Positions 8,406-15,635 of a DNA stretch of 64,000 nucleotides are shown here, in pieces. This DNA comes from Variovorax beijingensis. Lineage in GTDB: Bacteria; Pseudomonadota; Gammaproteobacteria; Burkholderiales; Burkholderiaceae_C. The stretch's first letter is position 1. The number at the start of each line of letters is the position of its first letter. Position numbers and translations under genes: made by a program. Location: NCBI RefSeq assembly GCF_007828835.1, contig NZ_VIVL01000008.1, positions 62,001 to 126,000 of the forward strand, read 5' to 3'. Below the pieces are notes generated by a model. The model saw only the letters and a list, made by a program, of their open reading frames with translations, did not search any database and had not been told where the DNA came from.

Positions 8406-8723
8406 ATGCAGAAGCGAACCATCCAGCGTGGACGGCCGGCCGGCGCGACGACCTTCGAGGTCGCGCCCGCGCTGGCGTTCGGTGCCGTGGTGCGCGCACT
8501 GCGTACCGCGGATGGTGTTGCCCAGGAAACGCTGGCGCACCTGGCCGGCATCGAGCGTTCGCACATGGGCAAGATCGAGCGCGGCGAACACATGCCCACG
8601 CTGGTCCTCGTGCTCAAAATAGCCCGGGCACTCGACCGCAGCGCGGGCGAACTGCTGCTGGAGACGGAGGCCAGGCTTCCGAAGGAATGGCACCAGCCGC
8701 CCGCCGGACAAGCCGGCGACTGA
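8406..8723 (+). CDS. XRE-family transcriptional regulator
   Basis: Protein of 105 aa with a Cro/C1 helix-turn-helix at about residues 25-85: AFGAVVRALRTADGVAQETLAHLAGIERSHMGKIERGEHMPTLVLVLKIARAL. It is the only plus-strand gene in this part of the ICE core and lies between two minus-strand DUF2958 copies. Its stop (8721-8723) is 13 bp from the inferred original stop of the damaged DUF2958 copy at 8736. Such regulators often control ICE maintenance or transfer genes. The target here is unknown. Confidence 0.82.
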   Translation: MQKRTIQRGRPAGATTFEVAPALAFGAVVRALRTADGVAQETLAHLAGIERSHMGKIERGEHMPTLVLVLKIARALDRSAGELLLETEARLPKEWHQPPAGQAGD

Positions 8724-8735
8724 TGCCCGCAGCGC

Positions 8736-9082
8736 CTATGCCACGATGCGCCCCGCCAGCCGGGCTTCGCGTGCATAGGCGCTGATGGCTTGTCACCCTG
8801 GAAGTACAAGTCGCGCTCGATGGGCAGACCCCAGCGCCCTCGCAAGCTCTCCAACTCTTGAAGGCTCACGTAGCCCAACTCGGGAAATCCTTGCCCCAGA
8901 TCGCACAGGCCGAAGGCGCGGTCCTGGTCATCCGGATCGATTTCGGTCAGGAGCCAGGTCGCACCTGCATTGGGCGTGAACAGCTTGACCACGGGATATG
9001 GATCGAATCCGTCGTTTTCGACGGATCGCCGGCCGTTGGCCAGCAGCTGCGCACTTTGTTCGTCGGTGATGAGCTTCGTCAT
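8736..9082 (-). pseudogene. DUF2958 second copy, frameshifted near its 3' end
   Basis: It starts at ATG 9082 with a good GGAG site and reads MTKLITDEQSAQLLANG and VVKLFTPNAGATWLLTEIDPDD, through to LYFQGDKP. After that (about 8786) the frame runs into PSAPMHAKPGW and would continue antisense through the XRE gene to 8288. Restoring one base gives DKPLSAYAREARLAGRIVA and a stop at 8736, which is the family's usual ending. It is therefore a recent one-base deletion (or a base-call error) in an otherwise complete copy. Confidence 0.7.
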
Positions 9083-9304
9083 GGTCTTTCTCCTTGGAAG
9101 GAATCCGGGCGGAATTGCCCGAGACCGGACGCAGCACGGCGCAGCGCAGCCGTCAGGGTTCGAAGACGGCCGCCAGGACGCCAGCGCGCAAGGCACGCGC
9201 CGACCTTGACGGCGAGAACGGCGTGCAACGATGAAGGGAACAGCAAGACAGTCCCCCAACCACGGCATCCGCATCGCAAGCGCAGCGCGCAGCACCGCAG
9301 GTGC

Positions 9305-9405
9305 GAAGGCGTCAGCGATGGAAGCCCGAACGGGGCGAGACGCCATGGGCGGCTCGATGCGCAGCACGAGAGCGCGGTCCGGCATCGCTGGAGACGCACG
9401 GAATC
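9305..9405. repeat. Dispersed structured repeat, copy A
   Basis: It shares long blocks with 14041-14167: GAAGGCGTCAGC, GATGGAAGCCC, GGGGCGAGACGCCA, GGCTCGATGCGC, GCACGA-AGCGCGG, GGAGACGC and CGGAATC. Copy A lacks about 15 bases after the first block and the internal GGCCAT hairpin of copy B. GGCGTC near the start can pair with GACGCC downstream. Both copies lie upstream of minus-strand ICE genes (DUF2958 here, DUF932 for copy B). It may be an RNA leader or a DNA site, and its function is unknown. Confidence 0.65.
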
Positions 9406-9512
9406 GTGAAACCATGGAAGCGCATCAGCTGAAATCCGAGGAACCGTCATTCCGACTCCACACATCGACGTAAAACCGCAGGTCAGCACAAGCACGGAAT
9501 CGGCTCTTCGAC

Positions 9513-9538
9513 AAAGCGCAAATGCGGAGTTGCGCTTT
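9513..9538 (+). terminator. Perfect hairpin with T-run on plus strand
   Basis: AAAGCGCAA and TTGCGCTTT form a 9-bp stem with an 8-nt loop, and the T-run continues for one base into TTTTG. It could end plus-strand transcripts. The A-rich left arm also allows weak function on the other strand. No plus-strand gene lies just upstream. Confidence 0.4.
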
Positions 9539-9642
9539 TGGGTATATCCGCACATGCACAAAAAAGACGAGCCGCGAACACGAACGCCAACACGACGACG
9601 CCCGCGAACCTTCGCGGGCCATCGGTGCGTTCGGCAGAGAAA

Positions 9643-9664
9643 GCGCCCCGCCGAAGCGGGGCGC
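9643..9664 (-). terminator. Intrinsic terminator after the DUF736 gene
   Basis: GCGCCCCGC / GCGGGGCGC is a 9-bp perfect stem with a 4-nt loop. It begins 13 bases after the DUF736 stop codon in the direction of transcription. On the minus strand it is followed by TTTCT. This is a plausible Rho-independent terminator. Confidence 0.65.
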
Positions 9665-9676
9665 CGAGGGCGACGC

Positions 9677-9985
9677 TCAGTCGCCCTTGCTGCGCGACCA
9701 GATCAGGTTGTGCGCGCCGTCCTCGCCTTCGACCAGGCGGGCATAGATGGTCGCCGGGAACGACGGGTCATCCAGCGTCACCGACAGGTAGGGCCGATCC
9801 GCCTTGCTGACCTTCTTCCACGCCGCGCCGATCTCCAGGCCGTTGCCGGCGATGACGCGGAAGTCAGGGGCGTTTTCGCTCGTCTTGTCGCTGGCGGCGA
9901 TCTTGACCTTGACATTCAAGGTCAGGGTGCGAACCGTGCCGGTGTAGCCGTTGCCCGAAGCGGTGAAGTTACCAATGGTGCTCAT
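9677..9985 (-). CDS. DUF736 protein of the ICE core
   Basis: Small protein of 102 aa matching the DUF736 family: MSTIGNFTASGNGYTGTVRTLTLNVKVKI, then DFRVIAGNGLEIGAAWKK and RPYLSVTLDDPSFPATIYARL. DUF736 proteins are all-beta, occur on ICEs and plasmids, and have no settled function. ATG 9985 has an AAAGGA ribosome site seven bases upstream. The gene ends in an intrinsic terminator and appears monocistronic. Confidence 0.85.
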   Translation of the reverse strand: MSTIGNFTASGNGYTGTVRTLTLNVKVKIAASDKTSENAPDFRVIAGNGLEIGAAWKKVSKADRPYLSVTLDDPSFPATIYARLVEGEDGAHNLIWSRSKGD

Positions 9986-10650
9986 GATGAAGTCCTTTCG
10001 AGGTTGATCCAGGTCCGCGCCGATCGCGGCCTTGGCGTGATCCGGACGGCGCGGGGCCGGGCGCGCCGCACCCCAGGCGAAGCAGGGGCCGCAGCGCAGC
10101 GAAGGACCGGAAGGCACGAGAAATTTGCCTCGCGAGGAATCTGCGCAGCAGAGGGGAAATTTGTCGGGCCGCACGGTTGCGGCGAGGAAGCCCGAGGCGA
10201 AACGAAACGAAGAGCAGCGCCGCCGTGCCCGCGCCAGGATTCACGGCAAATACAAGGCCGTGGGCGTGGACCTGTTCTCGCAAAGGACGCATGAGCCTGG
10301 TACCCGCTCGAAGCAACAGCATTCCGGCATGGACCCGCCCGCACCCGAACGCCAAAGTAGCCGCCTCGCGAAGACCAGAAAGAACGCACCGCCGCATCGC
10401 AGCGGCATGGAAGTCGGCATCGGCGAAATGGAAGGGCATGGCGGACGGCCTGTCGAAGAAGGCCTCCGTCGTTCACGGTGGCCTGCCGCCAGCGTCGAGG
10501 ACGACGCTGCATTCCGGAACCCAGCGCAGCCAAGCCTGTCGTGAACCCGCTCCGCCCATCGGCGGGGCGCACTCCCGGAAGGTCTCAGCGGCGCAGCCGC
10601 TGGATGTCAAAACGCGCGCGGCACACCTGCCGCGCGCGTCGCGCCGATTC
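9986..10650. other. Gene-free ICE interval upstream of DUF736
   Basis: 665 bp between the DUF736 start and the parB terminator. Open frames on both strands are Arg- or Ala-rich and match no domain I recognise. It presumably contains the DUF736 promoter region. No clear repeats or tRNA-like structure were seen. Confidence 0.5.
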
Positions 10651-10677
10651 AAAAGCCCCGGCCCGAAGGCCGGGGCT
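10651..10677 (-). terminator. Intrinsic terminator after parB
   Basis: AGCCCCGGCC / GGCCGGGGCT is a 10-bp perfect stem with a CGAA loop (10654-10677). It starts six bases after the parB stop and is followed on the minus strand by TTTT. This is a textbook Rho-independent terminator. Confidence 0.85.
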
Positions 10678-10682
10678 CATGT

Positions 10683-12755
10683 TCACGCAGTAGCGTGCTC
10701 GCCCTCTTTGGCCACCGCCTCGATGCTGCCACGGCCTACGGCTTCGGCCCTGACCTCACTCTCCGGCACGACACGCGTTTCCGCTTCGGCTGCGACAGCA
10801 GCGTCCTGCCCCCGGAACATCACAGGCAACCAGCCCGTACCCACCGCCAACCGCTCGGCTTCGCTCGCGATCTCGGCCTTCTTGAGCTTGCCCAGCCGGT
10901 TCACCTGATCCGGCGCGAACGCCTGCACCGCTTCCAGCGCCTTGGCTTTCGAGACATGCTCGAAATAGCCCGCAGCGGTCGGCGTCCACCAGTCGTGCAT
11001 ATCGAGGTTCACCGCCCGCGCGAGCGCGGCGGCGGGCACCTCCTCTTCGTGCGAAGCCAGCACGCTGACCGTGGAGGCCACGCACACCGCCAGCAGCGAC
11101 AGCAGTTCCTGCAGCGGCAAGGTCAGCAGTTCGGCGAACAGTGCTTCCGGGTTGTCAGGCAGGCGATCGGCCCAAGCCTGTCGAACCTTCGTCATGCCGA
11201 TGGCTGCAAGCGACTGCGCCACGTCCGGCGCATGCAGCCCCAACCCGTCCTGCGGCGTGGCGCTGATATCGACCGGCGAACCGCCCGAGCCGTAGCTGTC
11301 CACAATCACACGCATAGCGAGACGATGCACCAAGGCCACCAACGCGACTTGCGGGTGCCGCGCCACCTCGGCCTGCAAGGCGGCGGTCCGATGCGCGCTC
11401 AGGCGCTTCGCCAGCTTCTCCGAGATGCCGGGCTTGGCCGGTCCGTCGCTATCGACTGGGTTAATGCCTGCCCCGCCCTCTTCCTGCCGCGCCTGCTCCC
11501 GCAAGGTCTTGGCCTGTTCCTCGCGCATCAAGCCGCGGTGCACGACCACGCCGCCCATGTGATCGACCGACACCACGGCCCCGGCCAGCGCCACCACGGA
11601 GGGCGAGTATTCGACCAGCTTCTGCTCGATGGCATCCAGCTCGTTGCAGAGCTCGTCCATTTCCTCCTGCAGCGCCTGCGCCTGTTCGTCGGTCATGTCC
11701 GCGTTCTCGTCGTCCAACCGCGCCTGCAGCTTCGCCTGTTGGTCTTCGAGCTTGGCGATTCGCTTGGCCTCGGCCTTGCAGGGTTCGCGCCGCGCGCTGC
11801 GCGCGCGTTGGAACTGGTACAGATCGGAGGACGTGACACGCGGCGCGGCATCCACCCATGCCCAGCCTTCGGCCCGCACCTGCTCGACGGTCGGTGCAAG
11901 CCTGTCGCGCGCCAGCGCATCCAACAGCGCGCCATCGGTCAGGAAGATGCCGCTTTGCTCGTCCGCGAACAGGTCGCGGCGCACCCCGCCGCCCGCCTGC
12001 TCGTAGGCTTCCACCCCCACGAAGCGCGCCACCGCATCGCGGCCGGCGTCGATCTCGTCACCGGTCAGGTGATCGCGCAGCGCCTCGGGGCTGCGCTGCC
12101 ATTGCGGCGATTCGTAGAACGCCGCCTCCTGCGCCGCATGGTCATCGGTGATGGCCAGCGCCATCAACTGCTCCAGCGTCACGGCCTGCGATCCGAAGTC
12201 CGCCAGCAACCGGGGCGAGACATTGGCGAGCTTCAGGCGCCGCTGCACCACCAAAGGCGTCACCCCGAAGTCGGCCGCGATGTCCTCCACCGGACGGCCC
12301 TCGGCCACGAGGTCTTTCCACGCGAACAGTTCCTCGATGGGCGACATGGCCTCGCGTTGCACGTTCTCGGTGAAGCTCACGGTACGCGCCGCATCGTCCT
12401 GCACCAACAGACAGTGCACCTCATGGTCCTTCGCCAGCTTGCGGCGCTTGACCAGCAGCATGAGCGCAGCCAAGCGCCGCCGTCCAGCGACCACCTCGTA
12501 GTGCTCGCCATCGGGTGCGGCCACCACAGTGAGGTTTTGCAGCAAGCCCACGCGGGCAATGCTCGATGCCAGTTCGAGGATCGACGTGCCGCCGCTCTTG
12601 CGCACATTGCGGCTCGAAGGCCGCAGCCTGGACAGCGGAATGAGCAGCAGTTGCTGCGAAGCCGCGACAGCGGCAGCGCCGCCCGTGGGGACGGATGCGG
12701 CGATGTAAGCGGCTGCGCCGATGGCAGCGGTTTCTTGAAAGGTAGCGGTGTTCAT
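10683..12755 (-). CDS. parB: Large ParB/RepB/Spo0J-family protein of the ICE
   Basis: Protein of 690 aa. Residues about 40-135 form the ParB/sulfiredoxin-like nuclease/CTPase domain (IPLSRLRPSSRNVRKSG, then VVAGRRRLAAL and SFTENVQREAMSPIEE). A helix-turn-helix follows (VEDIAADFGVTPLVVQRRLKLANVS). A charged coiled coil lies around residues 325-385 (KAEAKRIAKLEDQQAKLQARLDDE), then a long C-terminal region seen in ICE and plasmid ParB-like proteins. ATG 12755 is preferred over an in-frame start at 12767 because GGAG lies six bases upstream. It ends in a strong terminator. It is expected to act in stability or gene regulation and lies apart from parA. Confidence 0.88.
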   Translation of the reverse strand: MNTATFQETAAIGAAAYIAASVPTGGAAAVAASQQLLLIPLSRLRPSSRNVRKSGGTSILELASSIARVGLLQNLTVVAAPDGEHYEVVAGRRRLAALMLLVKRRKLAKDHEVHCLLVQDDAARTVSFTENVQREAMSPIEELFAWKDLVAEGRPVEDIAADFGVTPLVVQRRLKLANVSPRLLADFGSQAVTLEQLMALAITDDHAAQEAAFYESPQWQRSPEALRDHLTGDEIDAGRDAVARFVGVEAYEQAGGGVRRDLFADEQSGIFLTDGALLDALARDRLAPTVEQVRAEGWAWVDAAPRVTSSDLYQFQRARSARREPCKAEAKRIAKLEDQQAKLQARLDDENADMTDEQAQALQEEMDELCNELDAIEQKLVEYSPSVVALAGAVVSVDHMGGVVVHRGLMREEQAKTLREQARQEEGGAGINPVDSDGPAKPGISEKLAKRLSAHRTAALQAEVARHPQVALVALVHRLAMRVIVDSYGSGGSPVDISATPQDGLGLHAPDVAQSLAAIGMTKVRQAWADRLPDNPEALFAELLTLPLQELLSLLAVCVASTVSVLASHEEEVPAAALARAVNLDMHDWWTPTAAGYFEHVSKAKALEAVQAFAPDQVNRLGKLKKAEIASEAERLAVGTGWLPVMFRGQDAAVAAEAETRVVPESEVRAEAVGRGSIEAVAKEGEHATA

Positions 12756-12833
12756 GAGTAGCTCCAATCGGAAAGATGGAAAGACGTAAAACCGAGGAAT
12801 GAATGGAGGGGCTGCATGCCCCTTCGGAATGGC

Positions 12834-13667
12834 TCAGGCCTTGAGTTGGCGCATGCCATCGGCCAGCAGCCACAGGGCGCGGTTCAGCCGCAGGTTCTGG
12901 TCGATGCCCTGAACGGGCCGCGTGCTCTGGCGGCGTCCGTTGCTGGCGCGGGCACGCAGGCCGCCCTTGATGAGGTTTTCCTGCGTGCGGTTGAACACGC
13001 TCCACAGGTCGCGGCGCTCGTCGTCCGTGCGGCGCGGCATCAGGATTTGCGCTTCCGTGATGGGTGCGGGCTTGTCCGGGTCGTCGTACTTGAGGGTCAG
13101 CGCGGCGCGGGCGAACACCTCGGATTCCCCGGCGTCCAGCGTGACGGCCTGCATGGATTCGCGCGAGGCTTGCGCCTGTCCGAAACCTTCCAGCACGGCA
13201 TAGGCGCCTTCGATCACATGGCCCGCCACGTCGCCCTTGTGGGGCACGCGCACGTCGGCCACGGTATCGCCGCACACCAGCCCATTGCTGCACACGAAGC
13301 GGAACATGCCCGCCAGCATCTGGTAGCTGCTGGTCCCGTCATGGGAGTTGAGCAGGATGATTTCGTTGGTCTCCTGACCATTGATCTGGCTTGCATGGCG
13401 CAGCCGGATCATGTGCTTGGTGAAGTCGCGCCGCCCCTCCTGCCGCACACGGGTCTGGCACACCATGAAGGGCTCGAAGCCCTCCCCTCTCAATTCCCGC
13501 AGCACGCTGGCCGTGGGTATGTAGCTGTAGCGCTCCGAGCGGCTGCCGTGCGGGGCCTGCGCGAAGATGGACGGCGCGACGGTCCGTATCTGGTCATCCG
13601 ACAACGGATGTTCCGAGCGCAGCACCGGCGAGTGGTCGGCGAAACGGAAACGGGATGCAAGTTGCAT
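12834..13667 (-). CDS. DUF932 protein (ICE/plasmid type)
   Basis: Protein of 277 aa of the DUF932 family, found on plasmids, phages and ICEs. The family core is present: a YSYIPTASVLRELRGEGFEPF entry, KHMIRLRH, EIILLNSHDGTSSYQMLAGMFRFVCSNGLVCG, and HKGDVAGHVIEGAY. ATG 13667 has an AGGAG ribosome site. It lies 78 bp upstream of parB and may share its transcript. Function is unknown. The 5' region contains a 25-bp perfect inverted repeat and a dispersed structured repeat. Confidence 0.85.
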   Translation of the reverse strand: MQLASRFRFADHSPVLRSEHPLSDDQIRTVAPSIFAQAPHGSRSERYSYIPTASVLRELRGEGFEPFMVCQTRVRQEGRRDFTKHMIRLRHASQINGQETNEIILLNSHDGTSSYQMLAGMFRFVCSNGLVCGDTVADVRVPHKGDVAGHVIEGAYAVLEGFGQAQASRESMQAVTLDAGESEVFARAALTLKYDDPDKPAPITEAQILMPRRTDDERRDLWSVFNRTQENLIKGGLRARASNGRRQSTRPVQGIDQNLRLNRALWLLADGMRQLKA

Positions 13668-13820
13668 GGTCTTTCTCCTGACAAGGTTGGCTGTTGAAAA
13701 AGCCTCACCGGATTCCTAGATTCGGAGCCCTCTTCGGGTCTTCCGGTGGGGTCGGCACGAAGAACCCGGTCGGCCTCGTTGCCACCGTCTTTCCTGAGTT
13801 CATCGCCCGCGGCCAACAGG

Positions 13821-13927
13821 AGCGCGCGCCGGGGCGCCGTCAAGGAAGAAGCGCCGGGGCTGGTGCGGCCCGCAGCCGAAGGCGAGGACACGGCCTGGCG
13901 CGCCTTGACGGCGCCCCGGCGCGCGCT
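13821..13927. repeat. 25-bp perfect inverted repeat with 57-nt spacer
   Basis: The left arm 13821-13845 and right arm 13903-13927 are exact reverse complements over 25 bases. The core of the left arm is GCCGGGGCGCCGTCAAGG. The arms are separated by 57 bases. Such a long perfect GC-rich stem is far beyond chance and is not part of a coding frame I can support. It could be a protein-binding site, a cruciform or a stable RNA stem. Confidence 0.8.
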
Positions 13928-14040
13928 ACGGTCGCGGACAAGGTGATGAGGGAAGGAAAGATGGCTGGACTGGCAATGGCCACTCTTCACGCCGACCCCA
14001 CGCAAGCGAAGCGCGCAGGCCCGGATCAACGAGCCGGGCC

Positions 14041-14167
14041 GAAGGCGTCAGCCGAGCGGAGCGAGGGAACGATGGAAGCCCCAAGGGGCGAGACGCCAAG
14101 GGTGGCTCGATGCGCAAGCACGACAGCGCGGCCGGCCATACCTCCATGGCCGGAGACGCCCGGAATC
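14041..14167. repeat. Dispersed structured repeat, copy B
   Basis: It matches copy A (9305-9405) in several long blocks and is longer. It carries an internal hairpin GGCCAT / ATGGCC (14134-14151) absent in copy A. It begins 374 bp upstream of the DUF932 start on the minus strand and ends 44 bp before the NYN start on the plus strand. Conservation between two non-coding ICE sites suggests a functional RNA or DNA element. Confidence 0.65.
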
Positions 14168-14210
14168 AGCTACTGTTGCGGGCAATTCAACCAGCAACGC
14201 GAAACCCCGG

Positions 14211-15023
14211 ATGAACACTGCCCCAACCGCAACAGAGACACGTGTGGCCGTCCTGGTCGACTGCGACAACGTACCGCCCGACATCCTCGAACACGCACTG
14301 CGCATGGTGGCGCAGTTCGGCCGCGTCGTTCTGCGCCGCGGCTACGGCAACCAGGGCACGCTGGCCAACAAATGGCAGGATGCCCTGGTGCGGCTGGCCT
14401 TCACCCCCTGCCTGCAGTACCAGTACGCCGCCGGCAAGAACACCGCCGACATCGCCTTGGCACTGGACGCGCTAGAAGCGCTCTTCGACCAGCGAGCCGA
14501 CACCTTCTGCCTGGTCACCAGCGATTCCGACTTCGCCTACCTGTGCCGTAAGCTGCGCGAACGCGGCGCCACCGTCTGCATCGTCGGCGAGCCCAAGACG
14601 CCCGACGCCCTGCGCAACGCCAGCGACCAGTTCTTCGAATGGACACGTCCCGAACCACCGGCGGAAGCAGTGGTCGAGCCCGCGCCGAAGGCCTCCGCGA
14701 AAGCGGAGCCGGCCAAGGCCGAACCGCCGAAGCAAGAACCGCCCAAGCCGGCGCCGAAGCGCCGGCCACGCTTCCTCGTCGAGGCCGTCGCACTGCTGGC
14801 CAGCGACACGTCCGAAGGCAAGGTGGGCCTGGGCGTCCTGGGCCAGTACCTCAAGCGCACCGACCCGGCCTTCTCGCCCCAGACCTACGGCCACTCCGGA
14901 CTGTTGAACATGGTCAAGACCTACGACCTCCTGGCGCCTCAGCAGGAAGAAGGCGGCCACTGGTCGGTAAGCCTGCTGCCCAAGGCCGAGGGCGCGGCGG
15001 AGGCCAACGTGCCGCACACATAG
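14211..15023 (+). CDS. NYN-domain protein with C-terminal OST-HTH domain
   Basis: Protein of 270 aa. Residues about 10-145 form a PIN-like NYN ribonuclease domain: VAVLVDCDNVPP, a second acidic cluster ADIALALDALE, and LVTSDSDFAYLCRKLRERG. These supply the acidic metal-binding residues. An Ala/Pro/Lys-rich linker (about 150-190) follows. The C-terminal segment, FLVEAVALLASDTSEGKVGLGVLGQYLKRTDPAFSPQTYGHSGLLNMVKTYDLL, resembles OST-HTH/LOTUS RNA-binding domains. This architecture suggests RNA turnover, perhaps in defence or stress. It is divergent from the DUF932 gene. The RNA target is unknown. Confidence 0.8.
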   Translation: MNTAPTATETRVAVLVDCDNVPPDILEHALRMVAQFGRVVLRRGYGNQGTLANKWQDALVRLAFTPCLQYQYAAGKNTADIALALDALEALFDQRADTFCLVTSDSDFAYLCRKLRERGATVCIVGEPKTPDALRNASDQFFEWTRPEPPAEAVVEPAPKASAKAEPAKAEPPKQEPPKPAPKRRPRFLVEAVALLASDTSEGKVGLGVLGQYLKRTDPAFSPQTYGHSGLLNMVKTYDLLAPQQEEGGHWSVSLLPKAEGAAEANVPHT

Positions 15024-15068
15024 GACGTGCAGCGGCACATTGACGCAAAGGCCTGAAAGGCCCCGGCT

Positions 15069-15212
15069 TCACAGAAGCGCGCGCTCGGCCATCGAGAGGA
15101 CCGTGCCGCCCGAGACGGTCAGGAGATCCAGCACCTGCACGTCAACCAGCGTCAGCGCTGCCACGAGTGTCAGGGTCAGAGCCTTGTCGGACCGCGACGG
15201 CTCGGCCACGGG
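15069..15212 (-). pseudogene. RadC/JAB-domain protein, 3' remnant
   Basis: The minus strand reads VAEPSR, then about 30 residues to LVDVQVLDLLTVSGG, and SMAERALL-stop at 15069. This is the last third of a RadC-like JAB protein. The HNHPSG metal-binding motif that should precede VAEPSR is missing and replaced by unrelated residues, so the gene is cut near 15205-15212. RadC genes are common in Tn4371-like cores. The break marks the end of recognisable ICE sequence on this side. Confidence 0.65.
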
Positions 15213-15261
15213 AGCCGCTAACTGATTCAACGCGAGTATTCGCGTGAATTCACCGGTTTTC

Positions 15262-15635
15262 TCAGCCCGCTCGCTTCCGGACTTTCCTTCGCTCTAGATA
15301 CTCAACCATTGCTTCAACACTGTTGGATCCATCTGTTTCGGCTGTGCCAAGTGCCTCTGGCGTGACATCGGGCTGCGGCAATACGAAGTTGTCGCCCCAA
15401 TCGAGACATTTGAGGTCCATGACCGCGCCCGTGAGGCCGTCGGTCAGGCCACCGACTTGGCACTTGTAGAAGTGATTGATGACCCCAGCACAGAGGTCTG
15501 CCAATTGAAGCTGTGGGTGTTGCTTCGAGTCCCCTTGGGTCAAAGAAAGTGCACGGAGCGGAAACTTTGTCTTCCTGCGATCAGTCCCGATGGTTTGGGA
15601 TCCCTCATCTGGTCCAGCCATCATGCACATCCGCA
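15262..15635 (-). pseudogene. DUF3800 protein, 5'-truncated remnant
   Basis: The minus frame reads TDRRKTKFPLRALSL, then HPQLQLADLCAGVINHFYK, and runs to RKVRKRAG-stop at 15262. This is the C-terminal third of a DUF3800 (RNase H-like) protein, whose LQLADLxAG motif is typical. Its 5' part is missing. The open frame continues upstream only as the out-of-frame shadow of the neighbouring CoA ligase. It lies beside the RadC remnant, so two truncated genes abut a boundary. Confidence 0.6.

Larger units (their letters stand above)
9083..9676. other. Gene-free ICE interval, 594 bp
   Basis: No open frame here has a recognisable domain or a plausible ribosome site. Several long open frames are GC-driven shadows. 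The interval holds copy A of the dispersed structured repeat (9305-9405), a perfect hairpin at 9513-9538, a perfect 8-bp stem CCCGCGAA / TTCGCGGG with a 2-nt loop at 9601-9618, and the terminator of the DUF736 gene at 9643-9664. Confidence 0.6.
13668..14210. other. Divergent intergenic region DUF932-NYN, 543 bp
   Basis: No gene is supported here. The region separates divergent DUF932 and NYN genes and contains a 25-bp perfect inverted repeat (13821-13927) and copy B of the dispersed repeat (14041-14167). Both divergent promoters should lie here. No clear sigma70 elements were picked out in this GC-rich DNA. Confidence 0.6.

Noticed and set aside
10695..12761. 688-codon plus-strand open frame opposite parB
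   Set aside because: Rich in Arg, His, Gln and Leu with no domain; the minus frame encodes ParB with HTH and coiled coil.
15040..15068. Possible terminator GGCCT-GAA-AGGCC after the NYN gene
   Set aside because: Stem of only five bases and no T-run.
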